A stretch of 64,000 nt of DNA, taken from assembly GCF_000300195.1 (NCBI RefSeq), contig NZ_AMQH01000009.1:62001-126000 (forward strand). The letters run 5' to 3'. The notes beneath the pieces are model-generated. The model saw nothing but the letters and a program-made list of their open reading frames with translations, was not told the DNA's origin and ran no database searches. The translations under genes were made by a program, and so were the position numbers. This DNA is from Clostridium tunisiense TJ. GTDB lineage: Bacteria > Bacillota > Clostridia > Clostridiales > Clostridiaceae. Position 1 is the first letter of the stretch. Each line of letters opens with the position of its first letter. Shown here one piece after another: positions 55,674-63,961 of this stretch.

Positions 55674-55931
55674 GCTCTTTTCTACTTTATGTATACAACT
55701 AAACTTAAAACTTGGTATCTTTAACATGAAAGTGTGTTTATATTAGAAATGCCTTGGTTATTTAGTGCAAATTTATCTTGCCCACCATTCTTGGAGAACT
55801 CCTCTCCTTGAAACTATTAACTGAATGCTGAAGTGGCTTCTCTAGAAAGTGACAAAGTTGTAACTTTAAAGTAAGGTTAGACAAAACCAACAAGGTACAT
55901 AATCTTGTACAATATTATTGAGGTGATGATA

Positions 55932-56699
55932 TTGGATAAAATATTAGATATAAAAAACTTAGAAAAATACTATGGAAATAAAGGAAATGTGGTAAAGGCT
56001 GTTGATGATATAAGCTTTCAAGTTTATAAGGGAGAATTTGTTGGAGTTATGGGACCTTCTGGTTCTGGAAAAACAACTTTACTTAATGTGATATCCACTA
56101 TTGATGAAGCAAGTTCAGGACATGTTTACATAGATGGGAAAGACTTAACGGAAATCAATCAAAAGGATATTGCAAAGTTTAGAAGGGAAAACCTTGGATT
56201 TATTTTTCAGGATTTTAATCTCTTAGATACCTTAACAATTCATGAAAATATAGCTTTAGCACTAACCATCAACAAGCATAAAAAAGAAGATATTGATCAT
56301 AAGGTAAAAGCCATAGCAGAAAACTTAGGTATAGAAGATATTCTTTTAAAATATCCTTATGAGGTTTCAGGGGGGCAAAAACAAAGATGTGCCTGTGCAA
56401 GAGCCTTAGTTACAAATCCTAAGCTTATTCTAGCTGATGAGCCCACTGGTGCCTTAGATTCAAGGTCAGCTCAGATGCTTATTGAAATGATTTCCCAACT
56501 AAATAAAGAAATAGGAGCAACCATCTTAATGGTAACTCATGATTCCTTTACCGCAAGCTATTGCAGCAGAATTTTATTTATTAAAGATGGTAAAATTTTT
56601 ACAGAACTAGTAAGAGGTGAAAATACTCGAAAGCAGTTTTTTAATCAAATCTTAGATGTTGTTGCATTGTTGGGAGGCGATGTTAGGGATGTACGCTAA
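55932..56699 (+). CDS. ABC transporter ATP-binding protein, BceA-like
   Basis: A 255-residue ATPase starting at TTG 55932, six bases after GAGGTG. Walker A GPSGSGKTT, signature VSGGQ, Walker B LILADEPTGALDSRS and switch VTHD, the wording of the MacB/BceA subfamily. It overlaps the permease gene by 11 bases. Upstream (about 55850-55880) AAAGTTGTAACTTT is a near-palindrome that may be the BceR site. Confidence 0.92.
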   Translation: MDKILDIKNLEKYYGNKGNVVKAVDDISFQVYKGEFVGVMGPSGSGKTTLLNVISTIDEASSGHVYIDGKDLTEINQKDIAKFRRENLGFIFQDFNLLDTLTIHENIALALTINKHKKEDIDHKVKAIAENLGIEDILLKYPYEVSGGQKQRCACARALVTNPKLILADEPTGALDSRSAQMLIEMISQLNKEIGATILMVTHDSFTASYCSRILFIKDGKIFTELVRGENTRKQFFNQILDVVALLGGDVRDVR

Positions 56700-58734
56700 A
56701 CTGGCCTTAAGCAACGCAAAACGTTCTATAAAGGATTATGTAATTTATTTTGTTACACTAACTATATGTGTAAGCCTATTTTATGCTTTTATGTCCTTAT
56801 CAAGTTCCCATTATGAACTAATAACAGAGGACTCTTATAACTTTGAAATGCTGAAAAATATAATGAAGTACGCCACATATATGATAACTGCCTTAGAAGT
56901 AGTGCTTATCGGCTATGTAAATAAGTACATGATAAGAAGAAGAAAAAGGGAATTTGCAACTTATATATTACTAGGTGTTCCACAAAAAAATGTGGCCTTT
57001 ATGTTTTTCATTGAAACCTTGGTAATGGGAGTTATTTCAATAGCTTTAGGTATTTTTCTAGGAACTTTGTTTTCGCAGCTTGTTACTGCGTTGATTCTTA
57101 TGACTGCAGAGCAAAAGATCATATTCTCCTTCAAACTATACCTAGATACTGTGATGATAACCTTGTTATTCTTTACAGCAATGTTTTGTATAATTGGGCT
57201 TTTAAATATAAGAGCTTTAAATAAAATAAAACTTATTAATATGCTTAATGCTGGCAAGAAAACAGAGTACCAATTTAAACATGGTAAAGCTGTTTATATT
57301 AGCACATTTATTTCATCTATTTTACTTTATATTATTTGTGGTTATTCAATTCATAAAATTTTACTTGTAGTTAAGAATCTTTCTCTTAAGACGGGGAATG
57401 AACTGACTTATGCAGGAGTAGCCTTAGTAAGTTTTATTGCTGGAACCTACGCACTGTTTTACTCTTTAGCTTATATGATAATTACAATTAAGGAACGATG
57501 GATAAACTTTAAATATGAGAACACAAATTTATTTTTAATTGGAACAGTAGTTTCTAAAATAAAGACAGCACCAATTTTAATGGCTACAATTTCACTAACC
57601 TTTTTAGGGGCAGCCTTAAGTCTTGTTTTTACACTGCTACTCTCACAATGGAGTCTAGGATACTTAGATAGTAGAATTCCTTTTGATGCAGTTGTAACTA
57701 GCAAGCTAAATATCATGACTAAAGCAGAGGATGTATCTAAAATTGATTATAGTGAACTTGCCCAGTACTTTGACAATGAAGCTTATGGCTTAAAAGATTA
57801 TTGTGAGATGGAACAGTACTTTATTTATGATGCTGAGCTATATAAGAAAGGTAGAAAAAATATGCCTTTATTAGCAATAGGCTTAAGTGATTATAACCAC
57901 CTAAGAAAAATCCTAGGATATAGTGAAGTTCAGCTAGGACTTAATGAATTCACAACTCAATGGGATAAGTCTGTAGATAATAATTCTATAAAGGAGTACC
58001 TTGCTAAAAACCCCACTATTAAAATAAAAGATAGTGAACTAAAGCTTAGTTCTGTACCATATTATACAGAATCTATTGGGGAATATATTTATCAGTCCTA
58101 TGAAGGTGGAGTGGTAGTTTTACCAGATGAGTGGTGTAAAAATCTAACATTAGCTAGCAAAGACTTCTATGCAAATACAAAGGAAAAAATGAGTTTTGAG
58201 GATGCAATTAACCTGGAAGGGGAATATATTCCAAATTGGTTTTTGAAAAATTACAGCGATATACTTAATAAAAATAGTGGCAGCAATCCTACTATAATTA
58301 GGTTTAAGGTGGCAGAAAAAAGTGAAGTATTAAATGCTACCTTAGGCATGCGAATCCTTGGAATATATGTAGGTACTGTGCTACTTATGATTAGTTTAAC
58401 AGTTCTTGCCTTGCAGCAACTATCAGACTCAATTGAGCATAAAGACAGGTTTAACACTTTAAGGCGTCTAGGTATAGATAAAAGTGAAATTCGTAGATTA
58501 ATCTCAAAGCAAATATCCATATACTTTATAATACCAATATTTATAGCTGTTATTGGTTTCTCTGTATTCTTAAATATTTCCATGTCGGTAGGAAGCAAAT
58601 TAATTGATATTTATATTGGAGATAAAGCTTTTGTATTCAATATTGGTATGGGATTATTACTAATGCTAGTTATTTATATGTGCTACTTTGCAGCTACTTA
58701 TTACTCCTTTAAAAGAAATGTTGAAAGTAAATAA
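56689..58734 (+). CDS. ABC transporter permease, BceB-like
   Basis: A 681-residue membrane protein starting at ATG 56689, 10 bases after GGAGG. It has FtsX-like units at both ends and a large extracytoplasmic domain (about 325-535) between the seventh and eighth helices, the BceB layout used to recognise peptide antibiotics bound to lipid II cycle intermediates. It starts MYAKLALSNAKRSIKDYVIYF, typical of the family. The specific drug cannot be inferred. Confidence 0.92.
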   Translation: MYAKLALSNAKRSIKDYVIYFVTLTICVSLFYAFMSLSSSHYELITEDSYNFEMLKNIMKYATYMITALEVVLIGYVNKYMIRRRKREFATYILLGVPQKNVAFMFFIETLVMGVISIALGIFLGTLFSQLVTALILMTAEQKIIFSFKLYLDTVMITLLFFTAMFCIIGLLNIRALNKIKLINMLNAGKKTEYQFKHGKAVYISTFISSILLYIICGYSIHKILLVVKNLSLKTGNELTYAGVALVSFIAGTYALFYSLAYMIITIKERWINFKYENTNLFLIGTVVSKIKTAPILMATISLTFLGAALSLVFTLLLSQWSLGYLDSRIPFDAVVTSKLNIMTKAEDVSKIDYSELAQYFDNEAYGLKDYCEMEQYFIYDAELYKKGRKNMPLLAIGLSDYNHLRKILGYSEVQLGLNEFTTQWDKSVDNNSIKEYLAKNPTIKIKDSELKLSSVPYYTESIGEYIYQSYEGGVVVLPDEWCKNLTLASKDFYANTKEKMSFEDAINLEGEYIPNWFLKNYSDILNKNSGSNPTIIRFKVAEKSEVLNATLGMRILGIYVGTVLLMISLTVLALQQLSDSIEHKDRFNTLRRLGIDKSEIRRLISKQISIYFIIPIFIAVIGFSVFLNISMSVGSKLIDIYIGDKAFVFNIGMGLLLMLVIYMCYFAATYYSFKRNVESK

Positions 58735-58827
58735 ATTGGCAGATTTAGTATGAATTATTATCTTTGTGAATAAGTAATAACTGTTACCTTTTCATTTTTA
58801 ATTCTTAACTGCTCTATAATTTACTGG

Positions 58828-58989
58828 TTTATTTTCAAACACAATATGGTATAATATAAATAAGAAAAGCTTAGTGCTACGAACACTAAGCTAATCCTAG
58901 AACGTTTTTAGTTTTAGGGCTATTGGATTTAATTAAATTATTTTTAACTAAGAGTTAAGCACTAATCTTTGCGGGATGGGTGCTTTTTC
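58828..58989 (+). ncRNA. Small RNA A (paralogue of the one at 62226)
   Basis: Extended -10 TGGTATAAT (58847-58855) predicts a start near 58862. The first 60 bases contain hairpin AGCTTAGTG/CACTAAGCT and GTTTTTAGTTTTAGGG, and match RNA B closely. A terminator AGCAC/GTGCTTTTT (58957-58989) ends it. The last 28 bases are antisense to the 3' end of the small ORF on the minus strand. No open frame with a ribosome binding site. Confidence 0.65.
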
Positions 58990-59123
58990 TCTTTGCTTTT
59001 AATCTCTATATCTAAACCAAGAAATTTAACCTTGATTCTTATAGTTGAAATAAAAAGATTATGTTTTAATATTATTCTAATAAGATAAAGAACAACAATG
59101 CTTTTTACTACTAATTCTAGCAT
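58962..59123 (-). CDS. 53-residue hydrophobic-cationic peptide, type I toxin-like
   Basis: ATG 59123 lies eight bases after AGGGGGTGG. The product starts MLELVVKSIVVLYLIRIIL (one membrane helix) and ends with a basic tail KSKEKKHPSRKD, the usual shape of type I toxins. Its promoter has an extended -10 TGCTATAAT (59235-59230). The 5' leader of about 100 bases is strongly structured (CCGTAG/CTACGG, and CCCACC able to mask GGTGG of the ribosome binding site). The convergent small RNA overlaps its 3' end. Toxicity is inference. Confidence 0.6.
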   Translation of the reverse strand: MLELVVKSIVVLYLIRIILKHNLFISTIRIKVKFLGLDIEIKSKEKKHPSRKD

Positions 59124-59129
59124 ATCCAA

Positions 59130-59235
59130 TACCACCCCCTTAAGCTATGATGAATTTCACCAATAGCCCAAGGTGGGAAAACGTACAACCACCGTAGCCA
59201 TCCACTTCTACGGCCTCTTTTACCAACATATTATA
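59130..59235 (-). promoter_or_regulatory. Promoter and structured 5' leader of the toxin-like gene
   Basis: Minus-strand TATAAT at 59235-59230 with upstream TG. The leader contains GCCGTAG..CTACGG and a CACC..GGTG stem, and a CCCACC segment complementary to the ribosome binding site. Confidence 0.55.
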
Positions 59236-59344
59236 GCATAGGGATTACCTAATTAGTAGTAAATATATTCCATAAACTTAGTATTTTTAAGAATAGATAT
59301 GATTTATTAACAAAACCACGAACTAACTTAATCTATGCTTATGG

Positions 59345-59896
59345 TTATAATGCAGTAGTAGTACTGTTTTTAACTTTTTCATTTTTCCATTGATTTAATA
59401 GCTTATTCATCTCTCTTCTGCCATTAATAATGAAGAATGGTTTAGCTGGATATCTTTCATGTAAATTCATTATAGTATGCTTACGTGTTTTAGAGAAACT
59501 CCATAACCCCTTACAAAGAAGTAAAAATTCCTTGTCAAACTTTTGCTCTAGATACTGTGGTGTATCTGAACGCTTTTTACCCTGCCTTAACAAAACACTA
59601 ACCAAGCATGTAAGCCGATTAACATCAACGAATATAATAAGGTCAGTCTCTTTAAATCTCAACTCCATTGTGCCAGTATGATTCCCCTCAATTATCCACT
59701 TTTCCTTTGATGTAAGCTCCATTTGCTTCTTTATCCATTCTTCTTCCGGTGGCTTTTCCCAATTAGGTCGCCAAAACTCAACATCAAGATGAACCATGGG
59801 TAGTCCAGTTATATGAGCTAATTTTCTAGCTAAAAAGCTTTTGCCGCTACCATTATTACCCACAATAATTATGCGATTGTACTCAAATATATTCAA
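59345..59896 (-). CDS. P-loop kinase-like protein (FlaR/adenylate-kinase-like)
   Basis: A 183-residue protein starting at TTG 59896, nine bases after AGGAA. Walker A GNNGSGKS at the N-terminus, LPMVHLDVEFWRPNW and WIIEGNHTGTMELR match the family annotated as DNA topology modulation protein (FlaR), which is related to adenylate kinases. LRQGKKRSDTP forms the lid-like region. The substrate is unknown. Confidence 0.85.
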   Translation of the reverse strand: MNIFEYNRIIIVGNNGSGKSFLARKLAHITGLPMVHLDVEFWRPNWEKPPEEEWIKKQMELTSKEKWIIEGNHTGTMELRFKETDLIIFVDVNRLTCLVSVLLRQGKKRSDTPQYLEQKFDKEFLLLCKGLWSFSKTRKHTIMNLHERYPAKPFFIINGRREMNKLLNQWKNEKVKNSTTTAL

Positions 59897-59918
59897 TGCT
59901 ATCACTTCCTAAAATTAA

Positions 59919-60075
59919 GGCATTTGAAAATAAATAACAAGTCAAAGATGTGAAGGATATTTTTAGTTAGGCAAGGAAACAGGTTCCGCAGACAGTAGCG
60001 CTATCTAAGGGTTCTGTTGACGCAGTTAACTAAAAATAGACAAACATACTGACTTATTTATTTTTTGAAAATGCC
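59919..60075 (+). repeat. Interspersed structured repeat, copy 3 (157 bases)
   Basis: Same ends as the 48102 copy (GGCATTTGAAAATAAATAA, TTTGAAAATGCC). The CACAAG/CTTGTG hairpin is deleted. The inner pair reads TTTTTAGTT/AACTAAAAA instead of TTTTGAGTT/AACTCAAAA, so one G-C pair has become U-A on both arms. Hairpin AGACAG-TAGCG-CTATCT carries one uncompensated change. Confidence 0.88.
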
Positions 60076-60126
60076 TAAATGATAAATTCGTTACTACTAA
60101 CCAATATAAGAATAGGACATAAAATA

Positions 60127-60645
60127 CTAGTTAGCTGTAACTGTAATACTATACTTGTAGAGCGTTTCACTTTCCTCTTCATCAAAAACAGTTCCTAAAA
60201 AATTACCACCATTCTTCTCTATAATTTTCTTAGAGGCTAAATTATTTATATTACAAGTTAAAATTACTTCTTCTATTCCTATATTTATAGTCTTTTCTAA
60301 TGCCAGTTTTAAAATCTGAAACCCATACCCCCTATTTCTGTAATCTGGGGATATATCATACCCTATATGTCCAGCACATTCTACCTCTTGATGTCTAATT
60401 CTAACTACTCCTACAACTTCTTTTTTATCAATTAACCAAAATGATGAAGTTGCAATCTCTCCTTGAGATAATTTTCTCCCTTTTGAACAATTATGTAGGT
60501 CATTTAAATAATCTTGAAAATTTTCTAAGGCTTTTCTATATTTATTATAATAATACTCATCATTTATTTTTCTGTATGCTAGAGCGTAATTTTCAAAACT
60601 CTTCTCATATTCTTTACTAGGCTCAACTAAAAATAAATCTTTCAT
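60127..60645 (-). CDS. GNAT acetyltransferase
   Basis: A 172-residue protein with SFWLIDKKEVVGVVRIRH, IGYDISPDYRNRGYGFQILKLAL (acetyl-CoA loop RNRGYG) and NNLASKKIIEKNGG, a standard GNAT fold. GGGAGGAT precedes ATG. The substrate is unknown. Confidence 0.88.
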   Translation of the reverse strand: MKDLFLVEPSKEYEKSFENYALAYRKINDEYYYNKYRKALENFQDYLNDLHNCSKGRKLSQGEIATSSFWLIDKKEVVGVVRIRHQEVECAGHIGYDISPDYRNRGYGFQILKLALEKTINIGIEEVILTCNINNLASKKIIEKNGGNFLGTVFDEEESETLYKYSITVTAN

Positions 60646-60730
60646 AAACTATCCTCCCATTTTATACCCGTATTTTCCACCCCAATATCCCACTACTTAT
60701 ATACTTAATCATGATAAATCTACATTCTAA

Positions 60731-60850
60731 TCCTAACATTAATTTGAACTATAAGGAATACTATTCCAGTAATTATATGGTAAAATGAAGTTATATAACA
60801 ACATATTGACCAAGTTTTTGGGACACGGGTAACCTAGACTTAAATGATAG
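60731..60850 (+). promoter_or_regulatory. Repeated promoter/leader module, copy 1
   Basis: About 118 bases roughly 80 percent identical to 62888-63004: aataCTATTCCAGTAATTATATGGTAAAAT region with extended -10 TGGTAAAAT, then a CTAGACTTAAAT block. It sits upstream of the kinase-like gene. Confidence 0.6.
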
Positions 60851-60909
60851 TGGATAGGTAAGTGTACATAGAAATTATTATAAAAAATTGGGGGTGTACT
60901 ATCTAAATT

Positions 60910-60926
60910 GAGGTATAATATACCTC
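60910..60926. promoter_or_regulatory. 17-bp palindrome over a -10 box and Shine-Dalgarno-like site
   Basis: GAGGTATAATATACCTC is perfectly palindromic about a central A. It contains TATAAT (60914-60919) only 11 bases before the ATG at 60931, so it may be an operator or yield a nearly leaderless mRNA. Confidence 0.5.
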
Positions 60927-60930
60927 ATTA

Positions 60931-62076
60931 ATGATAGAAAGTAAAATGAATAATTTAGTGAACAATATTAATAAATCATATTTGCGAGATTGTTTAAGAA
61001 GATATTTAAATAATCCATCTATAAGTTTAGATAATATTTTTGTTGAGCCTTTTAAGGCAAATACAGGTGATGGGAAACAAAAGACCTTTTTTAAAATTAG
61101 AATAGATCTTAATGAAAAAATTTCAGAATTTATTCTTAAGTATTTGCCTGAAACAGATGGTTCTATAGGTCTTTCAAAAGACCTATACTACAGAGAAGTT
61201 CAGTTTGCTAGCAGTGAACTATATAATAAAGTTAGTAAAATTATTCAAATACCTATAGTAGCAACATATATAAATGAAGAAGCTAATGAAAGATGGATAC
61301 TAATGGAGGATGTTTCTAACTCATTAAAAAACTTCGGACCACCAACACCTCCTACAGCAGATATACTAAAAAAAATACTATATAAAACGGGCCAGTTCCA
61401 TTCACTAACTTGGAATGATAGTAATTTAATAGAATTCTCTCCTTGGTTAATGAAATTTGAAGATTTTTTTAAAGGTGGATGTAAGATATTGCAGTCTGCT
61501 ATAGAAGGAAAGGCTCTTGATCTATGGATACAAAATTACCTAGACGATAATCCAGAATTAATAGAATCATTTTCAGTATTTTTAAATTGGCTTAATGAAG
61601 ATGAAAGACATATTCTACAAAAATTAATTTATAATCCTGATTTAATATTAGACAAACTAAGTAAATCTGCTGACGCAGTTTGTCATAATGATCTGTACTT
61701 CCCTAATGTTGGATGGGATAATGATGAATTGTCGTTGATTGACTGGGAGTTTGTAGGCGTTTCTCCCACAGCCTGGGATATATACAACCTTTATTCAGGT
61801 ATCCCATGTCCTGATTTGAAGGAAGAAGAAGCATTTGAAGCGTATTTCAGCGGTGTTGAGGCAGGTGGTTTAAAAGTAGATAGAATTTCCTGGATTAAAA
61901 CTTATAGGCAATTGGATTTAATTAGTATCTTAGCCTTTGAGTTAAAGGACCTAGTTCCAAGAGCATTTTCTAGTAAGTCTTCATTACCTGAACATAAGAA
62001 AGAATTTATCAAAGATCATATAAGAAATATGGTTAAAAGTGTTATTCATACCTATGAGACATTGACAAATGAATAA
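60931..62076 (+). CDS. Aminoglycoside phosphotransferase-fold kinase
   Basis: A 381-residue protein of the APH/choline-kinase fold. Brenner motif VCHNDLYFPNVGW holds the catalytic Asp and Asn, and LIDWEFVGVSP the metal-binding Asp. An N-terminal lobe has KTFFKIRI and LKYLPETDG. It resembles DUF1679/EcKinase-like phosphotransferases, not characterised drug-resistance enzymes. No normal ribosome binding site precedes the ATG; a palindrome with GAGGT is 17 bases upstream. The substrate is unknown. Confidence 0.82.
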   Translation: MIESKMNNLVNNINKSYLRDCLRRYLNNPSISLDNIFVEPFKANTGDGKQKTFFKIRIDLNEKISEFILKYLPETDGSIGLSKDLYYREVQFASSELYNKVSKIIQIPIVATYINEEANERWILMEDVSNSLKNFGPPTPPTADILKKILYKTGQFHSLTWNDSNLIEFSPWLMKFEDFFKGGCKILQSAIEGKALDLWIQNYLDDNPELIESFSVFLNWLNEDERHILQKLIYNPDLILDKLSKSADAVCHNDLYFPNVGWDNDELSLIDWEFVGVSPTAWDIYNLYSGIPCPDLKEEEAFEAYFSGVEAGGLKVDRISWIKTYRQLDLISILAFELKDLVPRAFSSKSSLPEHKKEFIKDHIRNMVKSVIHTYETLTNE

Positions 62077-62213
62077 AATTAATAATCATACAATTTCACT
62101 AAGTAGAGATATATTTAAGTTATTTTTATAAATATGAATCAGCAAATCTTATTAATCCTAGCTTTACTATGGATAATCCACTTCAAAATTTCCTAGTTTA
62201 TTTTAAAAGCCAG

Positions 62214-62352
62214 TATAACCCAGTAACATCTGCTTAGTGCTTCGAACATAAAGCTAAGCCCAGACCGTTTTTAGTTTTAGGGCTATTGGTTTTTATTATA
62301 GAATAAGCTTAAGAAAAGAGCACTCCTTTTGTTTGATGGAGTGCTTTTTCTA
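62214..62352 (+). ncRNA. Small RNA B (paralogue of small RNA A)
   Basis: A -10 TATAAC (62214-62219) predicts a start near 62226. About 52 of the first 58 bases match RNA A, including GCTTAG, CGAACA and GTTTTTAGTTTTAGGG, and GCCC/GGGC pairing is possible. It ends with terminator AGCACTCC/GGAGTGCTTTTT. Here no small toxin-like frame lies opposite; the minus strand holds a HAD gene. Confidence 0.65.
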
Positions 62353-62357
62353 TAAGT

Positions 62358-62834
62358 TTAACTAATTTTATCAATAATACTTAAGCCATCTTCTTCTGTA
62401 ATGCCCACATGACTATTTGTTCTAATTAAATGTTTATTAATTTCCTCATCCTCTAAGTCCAAGTCATCAAGGACAGCATACTTTTCAACACTTCTATGTT
62501 CATTTAACCAAGCAATAATCTCCTTAGCCTTTACATGACTAAAGGTTTTATTTGCTCGTATTTCATCTGTGCTGAAATCAGGTGTTTTATCGACTATTCT
62601 TATATTAAACTCACATAAGATATCATATAAGTATTGAGAATAACCTTCCTTTGGCATCATATTGTCATCAAACCATAGTTTCCAACCAGAAGACATAACA
62701 ATAGCTGCATTTGTTTTATGAATTACTTTTTTTAAAACCTCCACGTTTTTCCTATCAATTGGTTCATTGGGATTATTCTTTAGAAATTCCTCTGAATTAA
62801 GGACTCCATCAATATCCAAAAATATAACCTTCAT
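62358..62834 (-). CDS. HAD-superfamily protein (Swiss Army Knife RNA-repair HAD-like)
   Basis: A 158-residue protein with motif I FLDIDGVLNS (both Asp present), motif II VMSSGWKLWF and a C-terminal AVLDDLDLED (motif IV Asp). It matches the short cap-less HAD domains described from RNA-repair proteins, here as a stand-alone enzyme. GGGAGGG precedes ATG. It faces small RNA B with a 5-base gap. Confidence 0.85.
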   Translation of the reverse strand: MKVIFLDIDGVLNSEEFLKNNPNEPIDRKNVEVLKKVIHKTNAAIVMSSGWKLWFDDNMMPKEGYSQYLYDILCEFNIRIVDKTPDFSTDEIRANKTFSHVKAKEIIAWLNEHRSVEKYAVLDDLDLEDEEINKHLIRTNSHVGITEEDGLSIIDKIS

Positions 62835-62887
62835 GTATTCCCTCCCATTTGTGTAATTAATTATAATAGTTAATATGTATTGTTATT

Positions 62888-63004
62888 ATAACATTAGTTT
62901 CAATATAAGTAATACTATCCCAGTAATTATGTGGTAAAATTAAGCTATAAAACAACATACTGGTGAAGTTTTGGAGATGCGGATAAACTAGACTTAAATA
63001 ATAG
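62888..63004 (+). promoter_or_regulatory. Repeated promoter/leader module, copy 2
   Basis: Homologous to 60731-60850, with CCCAGTAATTATGTGGTAAAAT (extended -10 TGGTAAAAT) and CTAGACTTAAATAATAG leading straight into GGGGGAA and the ATG of the HAD gene. Confidence 0.6.
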
Positions 63005-63019
63005 GGGGAATTTAATAAG

Positions 63020-63709
63020 ATGAAGAAGATATTATTTTGGGATTTTCAAGGAACGTTATCTTACAATGACTGGATGTTTAGTAAAGCACTGCATACAGTA
63101 TTAATTAATAATGAACCTGACTCTAAAATTGGTATGGATAAGTTCAAAGCTACTCCAATGATTGGGTTTCCCTGGCAAGATCATGAAAGAGAATATCTTC
63201 ATTTAACTAAAAGTGAGGATTGGTGGAAGCATGCTGAGGATATATTCATCAAATGTTATAGCTCTTTAGGACTACAAAGGGAAGCAGCCCTTCAATATGC
63301 AAAAGAAGTAAGAGCATACTTTCTTAAGGGGGATGACTTTATATTATATGATGATACTGTTGAAACTCTTAAGTACTTTAAGGATAAAGGGTATGAAAAC
63401 ATAATACTCTCAAATCATATTCCAGAGCTTCCAGAAATAGTAGAGCAGCTAGGGTTATCCTTATATGTGTCAGATTGCTTATCCTCTGCAAACATTGGTT
63501 ATGAGAAGCCAAATCCTAAGATTCTTCATTATGCATTAGAAAAATATAATTACCCTGAGGATGTTTGGATGATAGGTGATAGCATAACAGCAGATGTAAT
63601 GGGAGCTAAAGCTGTTGGGATGAAAGGAATTCTTGTAAGGGCTGACAACGGGCACTCTGTTGAGTATTATTCTAAGGACCTAAGGGGAGTAACGAAAATA
63701 ATTACTTAG
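63020..63709 (+). CDS. HAD hydrolase with unusual DFQGT motif
   Basis: A 229-residue protein with cap domain. Motif I is WDFQGTLS: the nucleophile Asp is kept but the second Asp, normally the general acid/base, is Gln. Motif II LSNHIPE, motif III Lys in YEKPNP and motif IV GDSITAD are normal. Loss of the acid/base residue usually means slow or different chemistry. AGGGGGAA precedes ATG. Confidence 0.85.
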   Translation: MKKILFWDFQGTLSYNDWMFSKALHTVLINNEPDSKIGMDKFKATPMIGFPWQDHEREYLHLTKSEDWWKHAEDIFIKCYSSLGLQREAALQYAKEVRAYFLKGDDFILYDDTVETLKYFKDKGYENIILSNHIPELPEIVEQLGLSLYVSDCLSSANIGYEKPNPKILHYALEKYNYPEDVWMIGDSITADVMGAKAVGMKGILVRADNGHSVEYYSKDLRGVTKIIT

Positions 63710-63779
63710 ACTTTATAATATATCAAGTTAAGGTCGGTACTAAATAACTTATATATACGCATGATTTTTCTTATAAAAT

Positions 63780-63826
63780 AAAGCCTATATCTTAAATCCA
63801 TGATAACTTAAGATATAGGCTAGCTT
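63780..63826 (+). terminator. Terminator of the HAD gene
   Basis: AGCCTATATCTTAA pairs perfectly with TTAAGATATAGGCT around a 12-base loop. Only a short T stretch follows. Confidence 0.75.
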
Positions 63827-63910
63827 TCAATATTGCCCTTCCTTAAGTTCTGTTCCCTTATCAGCAGTTAAGCCTGTTGGCTCAACATTTATTTGAATTA
63901 CGACATAAAA
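63827..63910 (-). pseudogene. Possible degraded gene tail
   Basis: A minus-strand frame reads VVIQINVEPTGLTADKGTEL and on to KEGQY-stop, protein-like but with no start codon or ribosome binding site. It may be the C-terminus of a lost gene or chance. Confidence 0.25.
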
Positions 63911-63947
63911 AATACCGCATATTCTCGTTGAATAATACGGTATTATG
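63908..63947 (-). terminator. Terminator of a gene entering from the right edge
   Basis: AATACCG pairs with CGGTATT around a 20-base loop; AAAAAA at the left is a U-tract on the minus strand. Confidence 0.7.
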
Positions 63948-63961
63948 GATAAATCATTTAA

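Noticed and set aside
58861..58960. Considered small RNA A as a known riboswitch
   Set aside because: No downstream gene on the same strand within reach and no match to a riboswitch consensus I know.
60931..62076. Considered as an aminoglycoside resistance gene
   Set aside because: The catalytic motifs are shared by many APH-fold kinases and the sequence is not close to a known resistance enzyme.
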